A model generated the notes under the pieces. That model had not been told where the DNA came from. It saw only the letters and a program-made list of their open reading frames with translations, and did no database searches. From JAUXIQ01 sp030620925 [NCBI: Nitrospinota bacterium] (lineage in GTDB: Bacteria; JAUXIQ01): 8,440 nt of DNA. Location of the stretch: positions 1-8,440 of the forward strand of contig JAUXIQ010000066.1 in the NCBI GenBank assembly GCA_030620925.1, given 5' to 3'. Of the stretch, positions 1-7,380 are shown one piece after another. A program made the translations under genes and the position numbers. Every line of letters begins with the position of its first letter. Position 1 is the stretch's first letter.

Positions 1-758
1 ACGCCCCCTGAAGGGCCGGAGAGTATGGTATGGACGGGCCTCTGTATTGCGCTTCCGGCGGTGATGGTGCCGCCGTTGGACTGCATCACCTTAAACGAGG
101 GACTGCCGCTCTCCTTTTCCAGCCGCCCGATATATCTCTCCATGACGGGGGCCACGTAGGCGTTGATGACGGTGGTGCTGGTCCGCTCGTACTCCCTGTA
201 TTCGGGGAGAATAACGTGAGACAGGGACAGGGGCACGCCCAGGGCCTTAAGCTCCCTTTGCAGTGTCTTTTCGTTGCGGGGATCGGCGTAGGAGAATAGG
301 AGACAAACGGCTATTGACTCGACTCCGGCGCGTTTGAGCTTCTTGAGCAATGGGGCCAGCGCCGAGACACTCACTTTCTCCACCACCCGGCCCCGATGAT
401 CCGTCCTCTCGCTCACTCCGAAGCGCAAGGAGCGGGGGACCAATGGGGGAGGGCGGTCCACGGAGAGGTCGTAGATGCCGGCCCTTGTCTGGCGCCCTAT
501 CTCTATCACGTCCTCGAACCCGGCGGTGGTGACCAGCGCGGTTACCGCGCCGCTGCCGGTAAGTATGGCGTTGGTGGCCACCGTCGAGCCGTGTACAATT
601 TCCCGGCGCTTTTCGGGGGGTGCCACATCGTCCAAACCCTGGAGCACTGCTACAGCGGGGTCCGAAGGAGTCGAGGGAACTTTATGTATGCGGACTCCCC
701 CTTCTTCGATGATGATGAAGTCAGTGAAAGTTCCGCCTGTATCCACGCCGATTCGCAT
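1..758 (-). CDS. Hydantoinase/oxoprolinase family protein, N-terminal part (runs off window)
   Basis: These are the first 252 codons of a protein of the hydantoinase A/oxoprolinase/acetone carboxylase beta-subunit superfamily, which includes ATP-dependent ring-opening amidohydrolases and related enzymes. Visible motifs are the phosphate-binding GVDTGGTFTD (residues 4-13), HGSTVATNAIL (56-66), TTAGFEDVIEIGRQTR (77-92), PEYREYERTSTTVINAY (185-201), MQSNGG (225-230) and the SGPSGG loop (247-252) where the window ends. Residues 3 to about 180 match the Hydant_A_N domain and the rest opens the catalytic hydantoinase_A domain. Family members usually have 500-700 or more residues, so over half is missing. 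The ATG at 758 lies 10 bases after the maf stop; the preceding GGGGCGGGCGG is only a fair ribosome binding site, so translation may be coupled to maf. The substrate (hydantoin, 5-oxoproline, N-methylhydantoin or other) cannot be told from this part. Family assignment is secure, specific function is not. Confidence 0.9.
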   Translation of the reverse strand, partial: MRIGVDTGGTFTDFIIIEEGGVRIHKVPSTPSDPAVAVLQGLDDVAPPEKRREIVHGSTVATNAILTGSGAVTALVTTAGFEDVIEIGRQTRAGIYDLSVDRPPPLVPRSLRFGVSERTDHRGRVVEKVSVSALAPLLKKLKRAGVESIAVCLLFSYADPRNEKTLQRELKALGVPLSLSHVILPEYREYERTSTTVINAYVAPVMERYIGRLEKESGSPSFKVMQSNGGTITAGSAIQRPVHTILSGPSGG

Positions 759-768
759 CCGCCCGCCC

Positions 769-1365
769 CTACTCTCCGCGCATCAGTTCCCAGATGTCCA
801 GACCGGCCTCACGCACCGTCTGCGCCAGCAGGTTGAGCGGCAGACCCACCACGTTGTTGTAGCAGCCCTCTATGCGCTTAACCATAACGGCGCCTTTCCC
901 CTGAATGGCATAGGCTCCGGCCTTATCCATGGGTTCCCCTGAAGCCACGTACGCCTCTATTTCAGCCTCGCTTAAGGCTTCCAGCCAAACTTTGGTGGCG
1001 GCCGTCCTGGAGAGAGACAGCTTCTCCGCTGCGTGAACCAGGGAAAGGCCGGTAATCACCAGATGTTGCTTTCCGCTCAACACTCTCAGACATTCCGCGG
1101 CCTCTTCCGGCGAGCGGGGTTTGCCCAGCAGCTTCTCCCCCAGCACCACCACGGTGTCCGCCCCCAATACCGGGTGGTCTTCGTACTTGCGGGCCACCGA
1201 CTCCGCCTTGCGTCTGGCGAGCAGGGCCGCGCTCTCCTCTGGCGCTAACCCTTCCTCGGTGGTCTCGTCAATCTGAGGGGGGACGACCTTGAAGGGGAAC
1301 CCCAACTGTTCCAGGAGCTTTTGCCTGCGAGGCGAGCGGGACGCAAGAATAAGGGGAAGTTTCAT
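769..1365 (-). CDS. maf: Maf family nucleotide pyrophosphatase
   Basis: This is a Maf/HAM1-like nucleoside triphosphate pyrophosphatase of 198 residues, the normal family length. Such cytosolic enzymes hydrolyse dTTP, UTP or modified nucleotides to the monophosphate and pyrophosphate, and were first noticed as septum formation inhibitors. Motifs are LILASRSPRR (residues 5-14, phosphate binding), GADTVV with the catalytic Asp70 (68-73), GKPRSPEEA (81-89), and the C-terminal DKAGAYAIQGKGA (147-159) and GCYNNVVGLPL (167-177). Asp-Thr at 70-71, rather than Asp-Gln, fits the YhdE (dTTP/UTP) rather than the YceF (m7GTP) subgroup; that split is family knowledge and the subgroup call is inference. 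No in-frame ATG, GTG or TTG lies close upstream, so ATG 1365 is firm although no clear Shine-Dalgarno precedes it. It follows the AMMECR1 gene by 52 bases. Confidence 0.95.
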   Translation of the reverse strand: MKLPLILASRSPRRQKLLEQLGFPFKVVPPQIDETTEEGLAPEESAALLARRKAESVARKYEDHPVLGADTVVVLGEKLLGKPRSPEEAAECLRVLSGKQHLVITGLSLVHAAEKLSLSRTAATKVWLEALSEAEIEAYVASGEPMDKAGAYAIQGKGAVMVKRIEGCYNNVVGLPLNLLAQTVREAGLDIWELMRGE

Positions 1366-1417
1366 TTGCGTGAACGGTTTTATCCGATAATGTGCGGTTA
1401 ACGTCCATTAAGTGTAA

Positions 1418-1936
1418 TCAGTAATACCTGACCACTTCGAACTTTTGTATCTCCACTTCTTCATCGGGCATGATATCCGCCTTCTGGCGGCAGATTTCTA
1501 TCTGCTCCGCCACCGTCTCCACCCCTATGTCGGGAAGGAGAACCCCTTGTTGGTACCCCTTGGAGACGATGATTCCGTACTTTTTAGGGTCAAGCTCGCT
1601 CACATCCTCTACCGGCTCCGGAAGGGTCAGCACATCCACGGTGATTCCCAACTGTTTCAATTCCGATCCGGTGACAGGATCGAAGCGGGGGTCCTTGGCC
1701 GCGGCGCTGACTGCGTTAGCGATTATCTCCTCAGCCAGGTTCTCTCTGACGGGCCTGATGGTCCCGATGCAGCCACGCAGCCTCCCCGATTTTTTTATGG
1801 AGACGAACACGCCTCTGGGAGTTTTCTGCTCCGGGGGAAGGTTTTCGGGGGCGGCTAAAGTTTCCCCCGATTTAGTGTAATGGTCTATAGCCTCGATGGC
1901 CAGCTTCACGAAAGGGTGGTGCGGGTTTGTTTCCAT
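1418..1936 (-). CDS. AMMECR1 domain protein
   Basis: This is a 172-residue AMMECR1-domain protein, a fold conserved from archaea to human whose biochemical activity is not settled. The signature LRGCIG is at residues 53-58. Other conserved pieces are DPRF (82-85), ITVDVLTLPEPV (98-109), GVLLPDIGVE (131-140), the helix EQIEICRQKA with Cys149 (144-153) and the terminal KFEVVRYY. The whole protein is this single domain, with no signal peptide or membrane segment. The start is well supported: GGGAGGTGA lies with its GGAGG core 6 bases before ATG 1936. In many prokaryotes this family sits with a Memo-like protein and a radical SAM enzyme (the AmmeMemoRadiSam set). Neither is adjacent here, where its neighbours are purH and maf. 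Family certain, function unknown. Confidence 0.92.
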   Translation of the reverse strand: METNPHHPFVKLAIEAIDHYTKSGETLAAPENLPPEQKTPRGVFVSIKKSGRLRGCIGTIRPVRENLAEEIIANAVSAAAKDPRFDPVTGSELKQLGITVDVLTLPEPVEDVSELDPKKYGIIVSKGYQQGVLLPDIGVETVAEQIEICRQKADIMPDEEVEIQKFEVVRYY

Positions 1937-2028
1937 AGGTCACCTCCCGGAGACTCAAGACGCACCTTGACCGCCCAATGATATTCAACAAACAATGAAC
2001 TGATGTTCCTCTGTTTATCGTGCATTGT

Positions 2029-3597
2029 TCAGTGTCTGAAATGCCTCATACCCGTGAAGACCATGGCCATCCCGTGCTCATCGGCGGCTTGAATGACCTC
2101 CTGGTCGCGGACGGAGCCCCCCGGCTGAATCACTGCGGTGGCGCCTGCTTCTTTGGCCACGTCGACGCCGTCCCGAAAGGGGAAGAAAGCGTCGGAGGCC
2201 AGCACCGTCCCTTTGAGGGAAGACCGGGCCTTCATCACCGCCAGACGCGAGGAGTCCACCCTGCTCATCTGCCCCGCTCCTATCCCCACGGTGCGGCTAT
2301 CAGTGGTATAGACAATGGCATTGGATTTGACCAGCTTGACCACCTTCCAGGCGAAAGTCAGGGCGCGCATCTCCTCCGCAGTAGGCTCCCGCTGGGTAAC
2401 CACTTCGAGCTTCGAGGGATCGAGGGTGAGCTGGTCTTCATCCTGTGCCAGAAGGCCGCCGCTCACTTTTCTGAAGGTGATCCCGTGAAAGTGGGTTGAA
2501 TAAGGGGCAGCGGTTTCCCCTCTCATATCGATGAGGCGGATATTCTTCTTTTTAGTCAGTATCTCCAATGCGGTGGAGGAAAAACCCGCGGCAATCACCG
2601 CTTCCACGAAGGTCGAGGAGAGCTCTTTCGCCGTTTCCTCATCCACCTCGCGATTCAGGCCCACTACGCTGCCGAAGGCGGAATCGGGGTCCGTTTCCTT
2701 GGCCTTTGTGTAGGCTTGGAGAAGGTCTTCAGCCACCGCCACGCCGCAGGGATTGGTATGCTTAATGATGACCGCGGCGGGCTCCTCAAACTGGCGGGCG
2801 CCCGAGAGGGCGGCGTCCAGATCAAGTATATTGTTATAAGAGAGTTCCTTCCCGTGGAGCTGTTTTGTGCCCAGCAGCGCTCCCGCGGGCATGGGAGACT
2901 CTCTGTACAGGGCGGCCTTCTGATGCGGATTCTCACCGTAGCGCAACTCCTGTGCCCTTTCGAAACTGATGTTGAAATATGGGGGAAACCCCTCGGCCTG
3001 GACTCCGCCGAGACTGGGGAGGAAAGAAGCTATAATCGAGTCGTAACGGGCGGTATGCTGGAAAACCTTGACAGCCAGTTTGCGGCGGGTCTCCTCGGAA
3101 AGCTCACCGCCCGATGATTCCAGCTCATCCATGACCGCCCCGTAATCATCAGGGTCGCAGAGGACGGCCACCCGGGTGTAGTTCTTGGCCGCGGCCCGCA
3201 GCATGCAGGGGCCTCCTATGTCTATTTTTTCAAGGGCCTCGTCCCTCTCCACCCCCCCCTTACCCACCGTCTGCTCGAAGGGGTAGAGGTTCACCACCAC
3301 CAGGTCGATGGGCTTTATCTGGTGGGATTCAAGGGCTTCCCGGTCTCCCGGGTTCTCCGGCCGCGCCAGTATCCCCCCGTGTATCTTGGGGTGCAGCGTC
3401 TTGACCCTTCCCCCCATAATCTCCGGGAAACCGGTCACCTCGGATACCTGGACGACGTCGATGCCGGCCTCCTCGAGATGCTCTGCCGTGCCGCCGGTGG
3501 AGATGATCTCCACGCCCATGGCGTGCAGTTTTTGCGCCAGCTCCAGCAAACCCCGCTTATCGGAAACGCTCAAAATCGCTCTGCTGAATTTCGCCAT
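2029..3597 (-). CDS. purH: Bifunctional AICAR transformylase/IMP cyclohydrolase
   Basis: PurH catalyses the last two steps of purine synthesis: formylation of AICAR by 10-formyltetrahydrofolate, then ring closure of FAICAR to IMP. At 522 residues it has the usual length. The N-terminal MGS-like cyclohydrolase domain (about 1-195) shows STGGTA (33-38) and [15 protein letters not shown] (63-77). The transformylase domain shows LRYGENPHQ (218-226), [10 protein letters not shown] (254-263), the catalytic Lys-His in KHTNPCG (279-285), KSNA (424-427) and SDAFFPFRD (468-476), ending MRHFRH. I chose ATG 3597 because the protein then begins [16 protein letters not shown], as the family does, and GAAGG lies 8 bases before it. 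A TTG at 3612 in the same frame would add five residues but sits on top of that binding site. It follows rsmE by 86 bases. Confidence 0.97.
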   Translation of the reverse strand: MAKFSRAILSVSDKRGLLELAQKLHAMGVEIISTGGTAEHLEEAGIDVVQVSEVTGFPEIMGGRVKTLHPKIHGGILARPENPGDREALESHQIKPIDLVVVNLYPFEQTVGKGGVERDEALEKIDIGGPCMLRAAAKNYTRVAVLCDPDDYGAVMDELESSGGELSEETRRKLAVKVFQHTARYDSIIASFLPSLGGVQAEGFPPYFNISFERAQELRYGENPHQKAALYRESPMPAGALLGTKQLHGKELSYNNILDLDAALSGARQFEEPAAVIIKHTNPCGVAVAEDLLQAYTKAKETDPDSAFGSVVGLNREVDEETAKELSSTFVEAVIAAGFSSTALEILTKKKNIRLIDMRGETAAPYSTHFHGITFRKVSGGLLAQDEDQLTLDPSKLEVVTQREPTAEEMRALTFAWKVVKLVKSNAIVYTTDSRTVGIGAGQMSRVDSSRLAVMKARSSLKGTVLASDAFFPFRDGVDVAKEAGATAVIQPGGSVRDQEVIQAADEHGMAMVFTGMRHFRH

Positions 3598-3658
3598 TTG
3601 GATAACCTTCAATCAGGGAGTGTCTCAGAGAAAATAGACGGTGTGCGACTGTAACGAA

Positions 3659-3687
3659 AAACTACCATGAGGCATGCGCTCTGTCAA
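3659..3687 (-). promoter_or_regulatory. Possible promoter for purH
   Basis: A perfect -35 hexamer TTGACA (3682-3687) overlaps the rsmE stop codon. It is followed after 17 bases by TAGTTT (3659-3664), a poor -10 with 3 of 6 consensus positions. It would start transcription roughly 55 bases before purH. The overlap with a stop codon and the weak -10 make a chance match likely; purH may simply be read through from rsmE. Confidence 0.2.
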
Positions 3688-4439
3688 GGTTCCAGGTCTT
3701 CCAGCTCATACATGAGGATGGAGAGCAGGGCCAGCGAAGCTGTATCCATGCGCAGTATTCGAGGGCCGAGGGAAACCGTGATATACCCGTCCCCTCTGGC
3801 GGTCTCCACTTCTTGAGGAGCGAATCCCCCCTCGGCGCCCACCAGGATATTCACCTTCTCCGCGCCTTTTGTGCCGGAGAGAGCCTGTCTCAGGCTGTTG
3901 GTTTTCTCCTCTTCGTATAGCATAATTTTAAGATCCGTCTCTCCATGATCCTGAAGCAGCTCCGGGAGGGTCTTTATGGAAGTAACCTCGGGAATAGTGA
4001 AGCGGGAACATTGTTTGGCGGCCTCGGCGGCTATCTTTCGCCATCGCTGGAGTCTCTGCTGGGCTTTATCCCCTTTCAGGCGGCTCACGCATCTCTCTGT
4101 TTCGAGGGGCACGATGGTTGCCACCCCCAGCTCGGTGGCCTTTCGTATGATGGGCTCCATGGCCTTCCCCTTGGGGACGGCCTGAACCAGCGTTACCGCA
4201 ACTCCGCGGGCGGAGATACTCTTCTCCGCGGAGACGATGGAGCATTCCACCTCATCCTGCGACGCTTTTTCTATGCGCGCCAGGTGGCTCCGGCCCTCGC
4301 CGGTTACCACTCGGAGGGTATCCCCCGGCCCCAGCCTGAGCACCCTGACTATATGCCTGGCATCGGTGCCGGATATGATAAACCGGCCGCCGCTCATAAG
4401 GGAAGGGTCTACGAAAAACCTTTTGCGGTGTCGGGACAT
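3684..4439 (-). CDS. rsmE: 16S rRNA (uracil1498-N3)-methyltransferase
   Basis: RsmE is a SPOUT-class methyltransferase that uses S-adenosylmethionine to make m3U1498 in the decoding region of 16S rRNA. The 251-residue protein has the normal length. The N-terminal PUA-like RNA-binding domain carries DARHIVRVLRLGPGD (residues 26-40). The trefoil-knot domain carries KGKAMEPIIRKATELGV (90-106), AAEAAKQCSR (137-146), VGAEGGF (200-206) and LGPRILRMDTA (225-234). The last motif is usually LR(T/A)ETA; Met231-Asp232 is a small departure in the cofactor loop. ATG 4439 has no recognisable Shine-Dalgarno. It lies 50 bases after the dnaJ stop, so it is probably cotranscribed with the chaperone genes, as in the Firmicute order dnaJ-(prmA)-rsmE; prmA is absent here. 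Confidence 0.95.
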   Translation of the reverse strand: MSRHRKRFFVDPSLMSGGRFIISGTDARHIVRVLRLGPGDTLRVVTGEGRSHLARIEKASQDEVECSIVSAEKSISARGVAVTLVQAVPKGKAMEPIIRKATELGVATIVPLETERCVSRLKGDKAQQRLQRWRKIAAEAAKQCSRFTIPEVTSIKTLPELLQDHGETDLKIMLYEEEKTNSLRQALSGTKGAEKVNILVGAEGGFAPQEVETARGDGYITVSLGPRILRMDTASLALLSILMYELEDLEP

Positions 4440-4474
4440 AGTTCGGGAAGGAATAGGCGTTATCAGCCTTCATT

Positions 4475-4488
4475 GGCCCTCAAGGGCC
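4475..4488. repeat. Short inverted repeat in the dnaJ-rsmE gap
   Basis: Arms GGCCCT and AGGGCC are separated by two bases, just past the dnaJ stop codon. As RNA it could form four GC pairs with a six-base loop. No T-run follows on either strand, so it is not a convincing intrinsic terminator; it could slow polymerase or mark a processing site. It overlaps a degenerate CIRCE-like arrangement described in the findings. Confidence 0.35.
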
Positions 4489-4489
4489 G

Positions 4490-5593
4490 TTAAGTGCTAA
4501 AAAGGTCCTTAATTTTTTCCAGAACACCCTTTTGGGTTTCGGAAATCTGTTCGCCGCTCAACTCGGCGAATTCTTCCAGCAGTTTCCTCTGCTCCCCGCT
4601 TAGACCGGTGGGCACCTCCAGCAAGACTTTGACCAGTTGGTCACCCCGGCCGCGTCCGTTCAGCCTGGGAATACCTTTCCCCTTCATTCTGAAAATCCTG
4701 CCCGACTGGGTTCCGGGGGGTAATTTAATTCTTGAAGCGCCGTCGAGCGTGGGGATTTTCACTTCCCCCCCCAGTGCCGCCTTAACGAAGCTCACCGGTG
4801 CTTCGCAGATAACATCATCACCTTCGCGCTTGAAAATGGGGTGAGGTCGTACTTTTATAATCACCAACAGGTCTCCGCTCTGCCCCTCGTTTACCCCGGC
4901 ATCGCCTTCACCGGATAGTTTAAGCCTCGTTCCATGGGAAACTCCTGCGGGTATCTTGACCATGATCAGTTTTTCCGCTCTGACGCTGCCCTTGCCTTTA
5001 CACGATTTGCAGTGTTCTTTGATGATGGTCCCCGTGCCGCGGCAGGTGCGACATTCGGCCTGGACCCCCAATAACCCGCTTCCGTATCGAACGCTCCCCC
5101 GGCCCCCGCAGGCATGACAGGTCGAGATGTGAACTCCGTCCCTGGCGCCATTTCCACCGCAGGCGGAGCAGACCTCCTGGCGCGGCACCTTAATCTTCGT
5201 CTGAGACCCGCCGGCAGCCTCCTCCAGCGATATCTCCAGACTATACTTCAGGTCGCTGCCCCGTTGAGTCGCCCCGGAGCTCGAGCGCTGCCACTCGAAG
5301 ATGTCCTCGAAAATATCGCTGAAGATATCGCCGAAATCGGTTCCGTAGTTCTGATAGCCTTGGCCGGCGAACCCGCTGCGGTGGCCGAATCGATCGTACT
5401 CGGCGCGTTTATGCGGATCACTGAGGACTTCGTAAGCCTCCGCTATCTCCTTGAACTTCTCTTCAGCGGAGCGATCACCGGCATTTTTGTCGGGGTGGTA
5501 CTGGTGCGCTTTTTCGCGGTAGGCCTTCTTTATGATTTCGACGGAGGCCTGTCGTGAAACCCCCAGGACCTGGTAATAATCACATTTGTTCAA
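4490..5593 (-). CDS. dnaJ: Chaperone protein DnaJ (Hsp40, type I)
   Basis: DnaJ delivers unfolded proteins to DnaK and stimulates its ATPase in the cytosol. The 367-residue protein has full type I architecture: a J domain (about 4-70) with the HPD motif at 33-35, a glycine/phenylalanine and DIF-repeat linker (about 70-105), four zinc-binding CxxCxGxG units at Cys142/145, 159/162, 181/184 and 195/198, and the C-terminal substrate-binding and dimerisation domains with GDLLV (240-244) and LPPGTQSG (291-298). The start is TTG at 5593: no in-frame ATG precedes the J domain, GAGG lies 9 bases upstream, and the protein then begins [12 protein letters not shown] as expected. The gene begins 11 bases after the grpE stop. 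No dnaK lies between them, so DnaJ must act with a DnaK encoded elsewhere. Confidence 0.97.
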   Translation of the reverse strand: MNKCDYYQVLGVSRQASVEIIKKAYREKAHQYHPDKNAGDRSAEEKFKEIAEAYEVLSDPHKRAEYDRFGHRSGFAGQGYQNYGTDFGDIFSDIFEDIFEWQRSSSGATQRGSDLKYSLEISLEEAAGGSQTKIKVPRQEVCSACGGNGARDGVHISTCHACGGRGSVRYGSGLLGVQAECRTCRGTGTIIKEHCKSCKGKGSVRAEKLIMVKIPAGVSHGTRLKLSGEGDAGVNEGQSGDLLVIIKVRPHPIFKREGDDVICEAPVSFVKAALGGEVKIPTLDGASRIKLPPGTQSGRIFRMKGKGIPRLNGRGRGDQLVKVLLEVPTGLSGEQRKLLEEFAELSGEQISETQKGVLEKIKDLFST

Positions 5594-5604
5594 ACCGAAA
5601 ATCC

Positions 5605-6201
5605 TCAGCTTTCGTCCGGCCCTTCAACCGCCACTACAACCTTGGCCGGTCTTATAACTTTTCCGGACAGGATGTATCCCTTCTGCAACTCCTGGGTGAC
5701 CATGTTATGGGCATTACCTTCGGCGGGGGTGGTCATCACGGCCTCATGGTAGTTGGGATCGAACTCCTCGCCCACCGTCTGTACCTCTTCCACCCCTGCT
5801 CCATCGAGAACGTCCTTGAACTTGCTCTCGATCATTTTTATGCCTTCCAGCAACCGTTCGTCCGTAGAGTCGAGCTCGGCAGAGGCGCGGGCCCTCTCCA
5901 GGTCATCGAGCACAGCCAGAAGCTCTTTGATCAGCTCTTCATTGGCATACTTTACGAATCCGGCCTTTTCTTTTTCCAGGCGTTTCTTATAGTTCTCGAA
6001 GTCCGCCTGAAGACGAAGGAGTCTATCATAATGAGCCTGGGCTTCCTCTGTTTTTTCTTTCAGCAAACGGGCCAATTCCCGGGGATCATCAGTGGGTATA
6101 TCTTCAGCGGAGGAAGTTTCAGCGGGCTGCTTTTCCTTCTCATCCGGAGCCGCCAAAGTTTCCTTACCTTCTTCTTCCGGCCCGTTGATGGGAACTTTCA
6201 T
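5605..6201 (-). CDS. grpE: Nucleotide exchange factor GrpE
   Basis: GrpE releases ADP from DnaK and so resets the DnaK-DnaJ chaperone cycle. The 198-residue protein has a disordered acidic N-terminus (about 1-40), a long dimerising coiled-coil helix (about 42-110) with [17 protein letters not shown] (63-79), and a C-terminal beta domain with [10 protein letters not shown] (146-155), [11 protein letters not shown] (168-178) and the terminal [11 protein letters not shown] (181-191). ATG 6201 is preferred to an upstream ATG at 6231 because GGAGGT lies exactly 6 bases before it, whereas the upstream one is preceded by CCTCCTAGT, which is not a ribosome binding site. It follows hrcA by 66 bases and precedes dnaJ by 11, as part of one operon. 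Confidence 0.96.
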   Translation of the reverse strand: MKVPINGPEEEGKETLAAPDEKEKQPAETSSAEDIPTDDPRELARLLKEKTEEAQAHYDRLLRLQADFENYKKRLEKEKAGFVKYANEELIKELLAVLDDLERARASAELDSTDERLLEGIKMIESKFKDVLDGAGVEEVQTVGEEFDPNYHEAVMTTPAEGNAHNMVTQELQKGYILSGKVIRPAKVVVAVEGPDES

Positions 6202-6208
6202 GGATAGA

Positions 6209-6240
6209 CCTCCGCCTGATTTGACGAGCATACTAGGAGG
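6209..6240 (-). repeat. Inverted repeat covering the grpE ribosome binding site
   Basis: In the mRNA CCTCC (6240-6236) lies upstream of the complementary GGAGG (6213-6209) that is the grpE Shine-Dalgarno, with 22 bases between the arms. Five GC-rich pairs could mask the ribosome binding site. The large loop makes this weaker than the similar arrangement before hrcA. Confidence 0.4.
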
Positions 6241-6267
6241 ATTTGTTTCTAACGGACGGGGCTACCT

Positions 6268-7305
6268 TCAGGCCGAGAGCACCCTGTTCATCACCTCAGC
6301 CAAATGGTCGACAATGGCAATAACCCTGGGGTATTCCATCCTCTTGGGCCCGAACACACCCAGAGCACCCTTATTCGTATCGCCGGATTTATAGGCGTGA
6401 ACCACGAAACTGAAATCTTCCATCTCTCTGACCGGGCACTCGGAGCCTATCAGAACCCGGGTGCCTTCTTCTTTGAGACATTTATCAAGAATCTCTATGA
6501 GTTCGCTCTTATCCTCGAAAGCCTTAAAAATGTTCCTCATCTTATCCACGTCGCACACCAGCTCCGGAAAGTCGAAAATGTTCATGGTTCCGCCAACCAT
6601 GAGCTCGCCCGCGGTGTCATCGTCCTCCAGGGCTTTCTGGCTCACCTCCATGGCCTTTCTGAGGAGGCTGTCATACTGTTCCTTCTCCTTGTTCATCCTC
6701 TCCAGTATCTGCTTTCGCATTTCCCTCAAGGTGAGCCCCATGAACTCGTCTTTCAGATAACGGCTCATGGCGTCGAGTCGGTCTTGAGGGATATCCTCAT
6801 CAAGCTCAACCACCCTGTTGTGATAAATAACTTCCCTGGTAATAAAAACCACCAGAACGTTCCTGGGCTTGATGCTGATGAACTGAATGCGGTCTATGGT
6901 GGCGTTGATCAAGCTGGGAAGAAGCACCATACCCGAATAGCGACAGAAGGAGGAAAGCAGGCGGGTGGTTAACTCGAAAGGGTCTGCTGAGCCCGCTTCT
7001 TCTCTATACGCCTTTTCTATCTGCTCTTTTTCCACCCCGGTGAGGGGAGGAAGCTGCCTGAGTGCGTCGACGTAAAGGCGGTATCCGTGATCGGTGGGCA
7101 CCCGACCGGCGGAAGTGTGCGGCTGTGAGATGAGGCCGGTTTCCTCAAGGTCCGCCATGATATTTCTTATGGTAGCCGGGCTGAGGTCGAATATAGACTT
7201 TTTGGAAACCGTTCTGGAGCCCACGGGCTCGGCAGTATCCATATACGTCTTAATGATTATCTTTAAGACGTCAAATCCTCTTTCGTTAAAGGGTAGTTGC
7301 TGCAT
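6268..7305 (-). CDS. hrcA: Heat-inducible transcription repressor HrcA
   Basis: HrcA represses chaperone operons by binding the CIRCE inverted repeat, with its activity kept up by GroEL. The 345-residue length is typical. The N-terminal winged helix (about 8-80) includes EPVGSRTVSKK (26-36), LSPATIRNIMADLEETGLI (41-59) and the wing QPHTSAGRVPTDHGYRLYVD (61-80). The GAF-like middle domain includes ISIKPRNVLVVFITREV, and the C-terminus has the family signature GVFGPKRMEYPRVIAIVDHLAEV. ATG 7305 is supported by AGGAGG 9 bases upstream. It heads the hrcA-grpE-dnaJ unit. No recognisable CIRCE (TTAGCACTC-N9-GAGTGCTAA) lies in the 394 bases upstream. The binding site AGGAGG sits inside a hairpin, so translation may be limited by RNA folding. 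Confidence 0.97.
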   Translation of the reverse strand: MQQLPFNERGFDVLKIIIKTYMDTAEPVGSRTVSKKSIFDLSPATIRNIMADLEETGLISQPHTSAGRVPTDHGYRLYVDALRQLPPLTGVEKEQIEKAYREEAGSADPFELTTRLLSSFCRYSGMVLLPSLINATIDRIQFISIKPRNVLVVFITREVIYHNRVVELDEDIPQDRLDAMSRYLKDEFMGLTLREMRKQILERMNKEKEQYDSLLRKAMEVSQKALEDDDTAGELMVGGTMNIFDFPELVCDVDKMRNIFKAFEDKSELIEILDKCLKEEGTRVLIGSECPVREMEDFSFVVHAYKSGDTNKGALGVFGPKRMEYPRVIAIVDHLAEVMNRVLSA

Positions 7306-7314
7306 CCGAAATTT

Positions 7315-7334
7315 CCTCCTATCAAATAAGGAGG
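7315..7334 (-). promoter_or_regulatory. Hairpin masking the hrcA ribosome binding site
   Basis: In the mRNA CCTCCT (7334-7329) is followed by an 8-base AT-rich loop and then AGGAGG (7320-7315), which is the hrcA Shine-Dalgarno. The six pairs are perfect and include the whole ribosome binding site. Allowing one bulged A, three more A-U pairs (TTT with AAA) could extend the stem. The pairing is seen directly; a role in limiting translation, possibly by temperature, is inference. Confidence 0.6.
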
Positions 7335-7349
7335 TAAAGCCTGGCTTTA
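7335..7349 (-). repeat. 15-bp palindrome in the hrcA leader
   Basis: The arms TAAAGCC and GGCTTTA flank a single central base, a perfect 7+1+7 palindrome. As RNA it would fold as six pairs closed by the loop CAG and would abut the ribosome-binding-site hairpin with no base between. It could be a second leader hairpin or a protein operator at DNA level. Its sequence is not CIRCE. Confidence 0.6.
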
Positions 7350-7380
7350 TGCAAAACCGACGGCAGAAACGCGAACTTTC

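Noticed and set aside
1953-1959. ACTCAAG, half of an HspR/HAIR operator
   Set aside because: The other half CTTGAGT is not found at the required distance, and a single seven-base match is expected by chance.
1991-2029. Inverted repeat AACAATG/CATTGTT between purH and the AMMECR1 gene as a terminator
   Set aside because: Arms are AT-rich and 25 bases apart with no proper T-run, and one arm overlaps the purH stop; not enough to call a terminator.
3598-3612. Longer purH start at TTG 3612
   Set aside because: The best ribosome binding site (GAAGG) overlaps that codon and serves ATG 3597, which gives the standard PurH N-terminus.
4252-4473. Minus-strand open frame of 73 codons starting upstream of rsmE
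   Set aside because: It overlaps most of the rsmE N-terminus in another frame and has no recognisable domain.
5554-6207. Plus-strand open frame of 217 codons opposite grpE, and similar long frames opposite hrcA (6304-6972) and rsmE (3945-4493)
   Set aside because: All are antisense to genes with clear family motifs; their translations show no domain and they are expected by-products of codon bias.
6202-6231. Longer grpE start at ATG 6231
   Set aside because: No ribosome binding site precedes it, the extra ten residues are not typical of GrpE, and GGAGGT stands 6 bases before ATG 6201.
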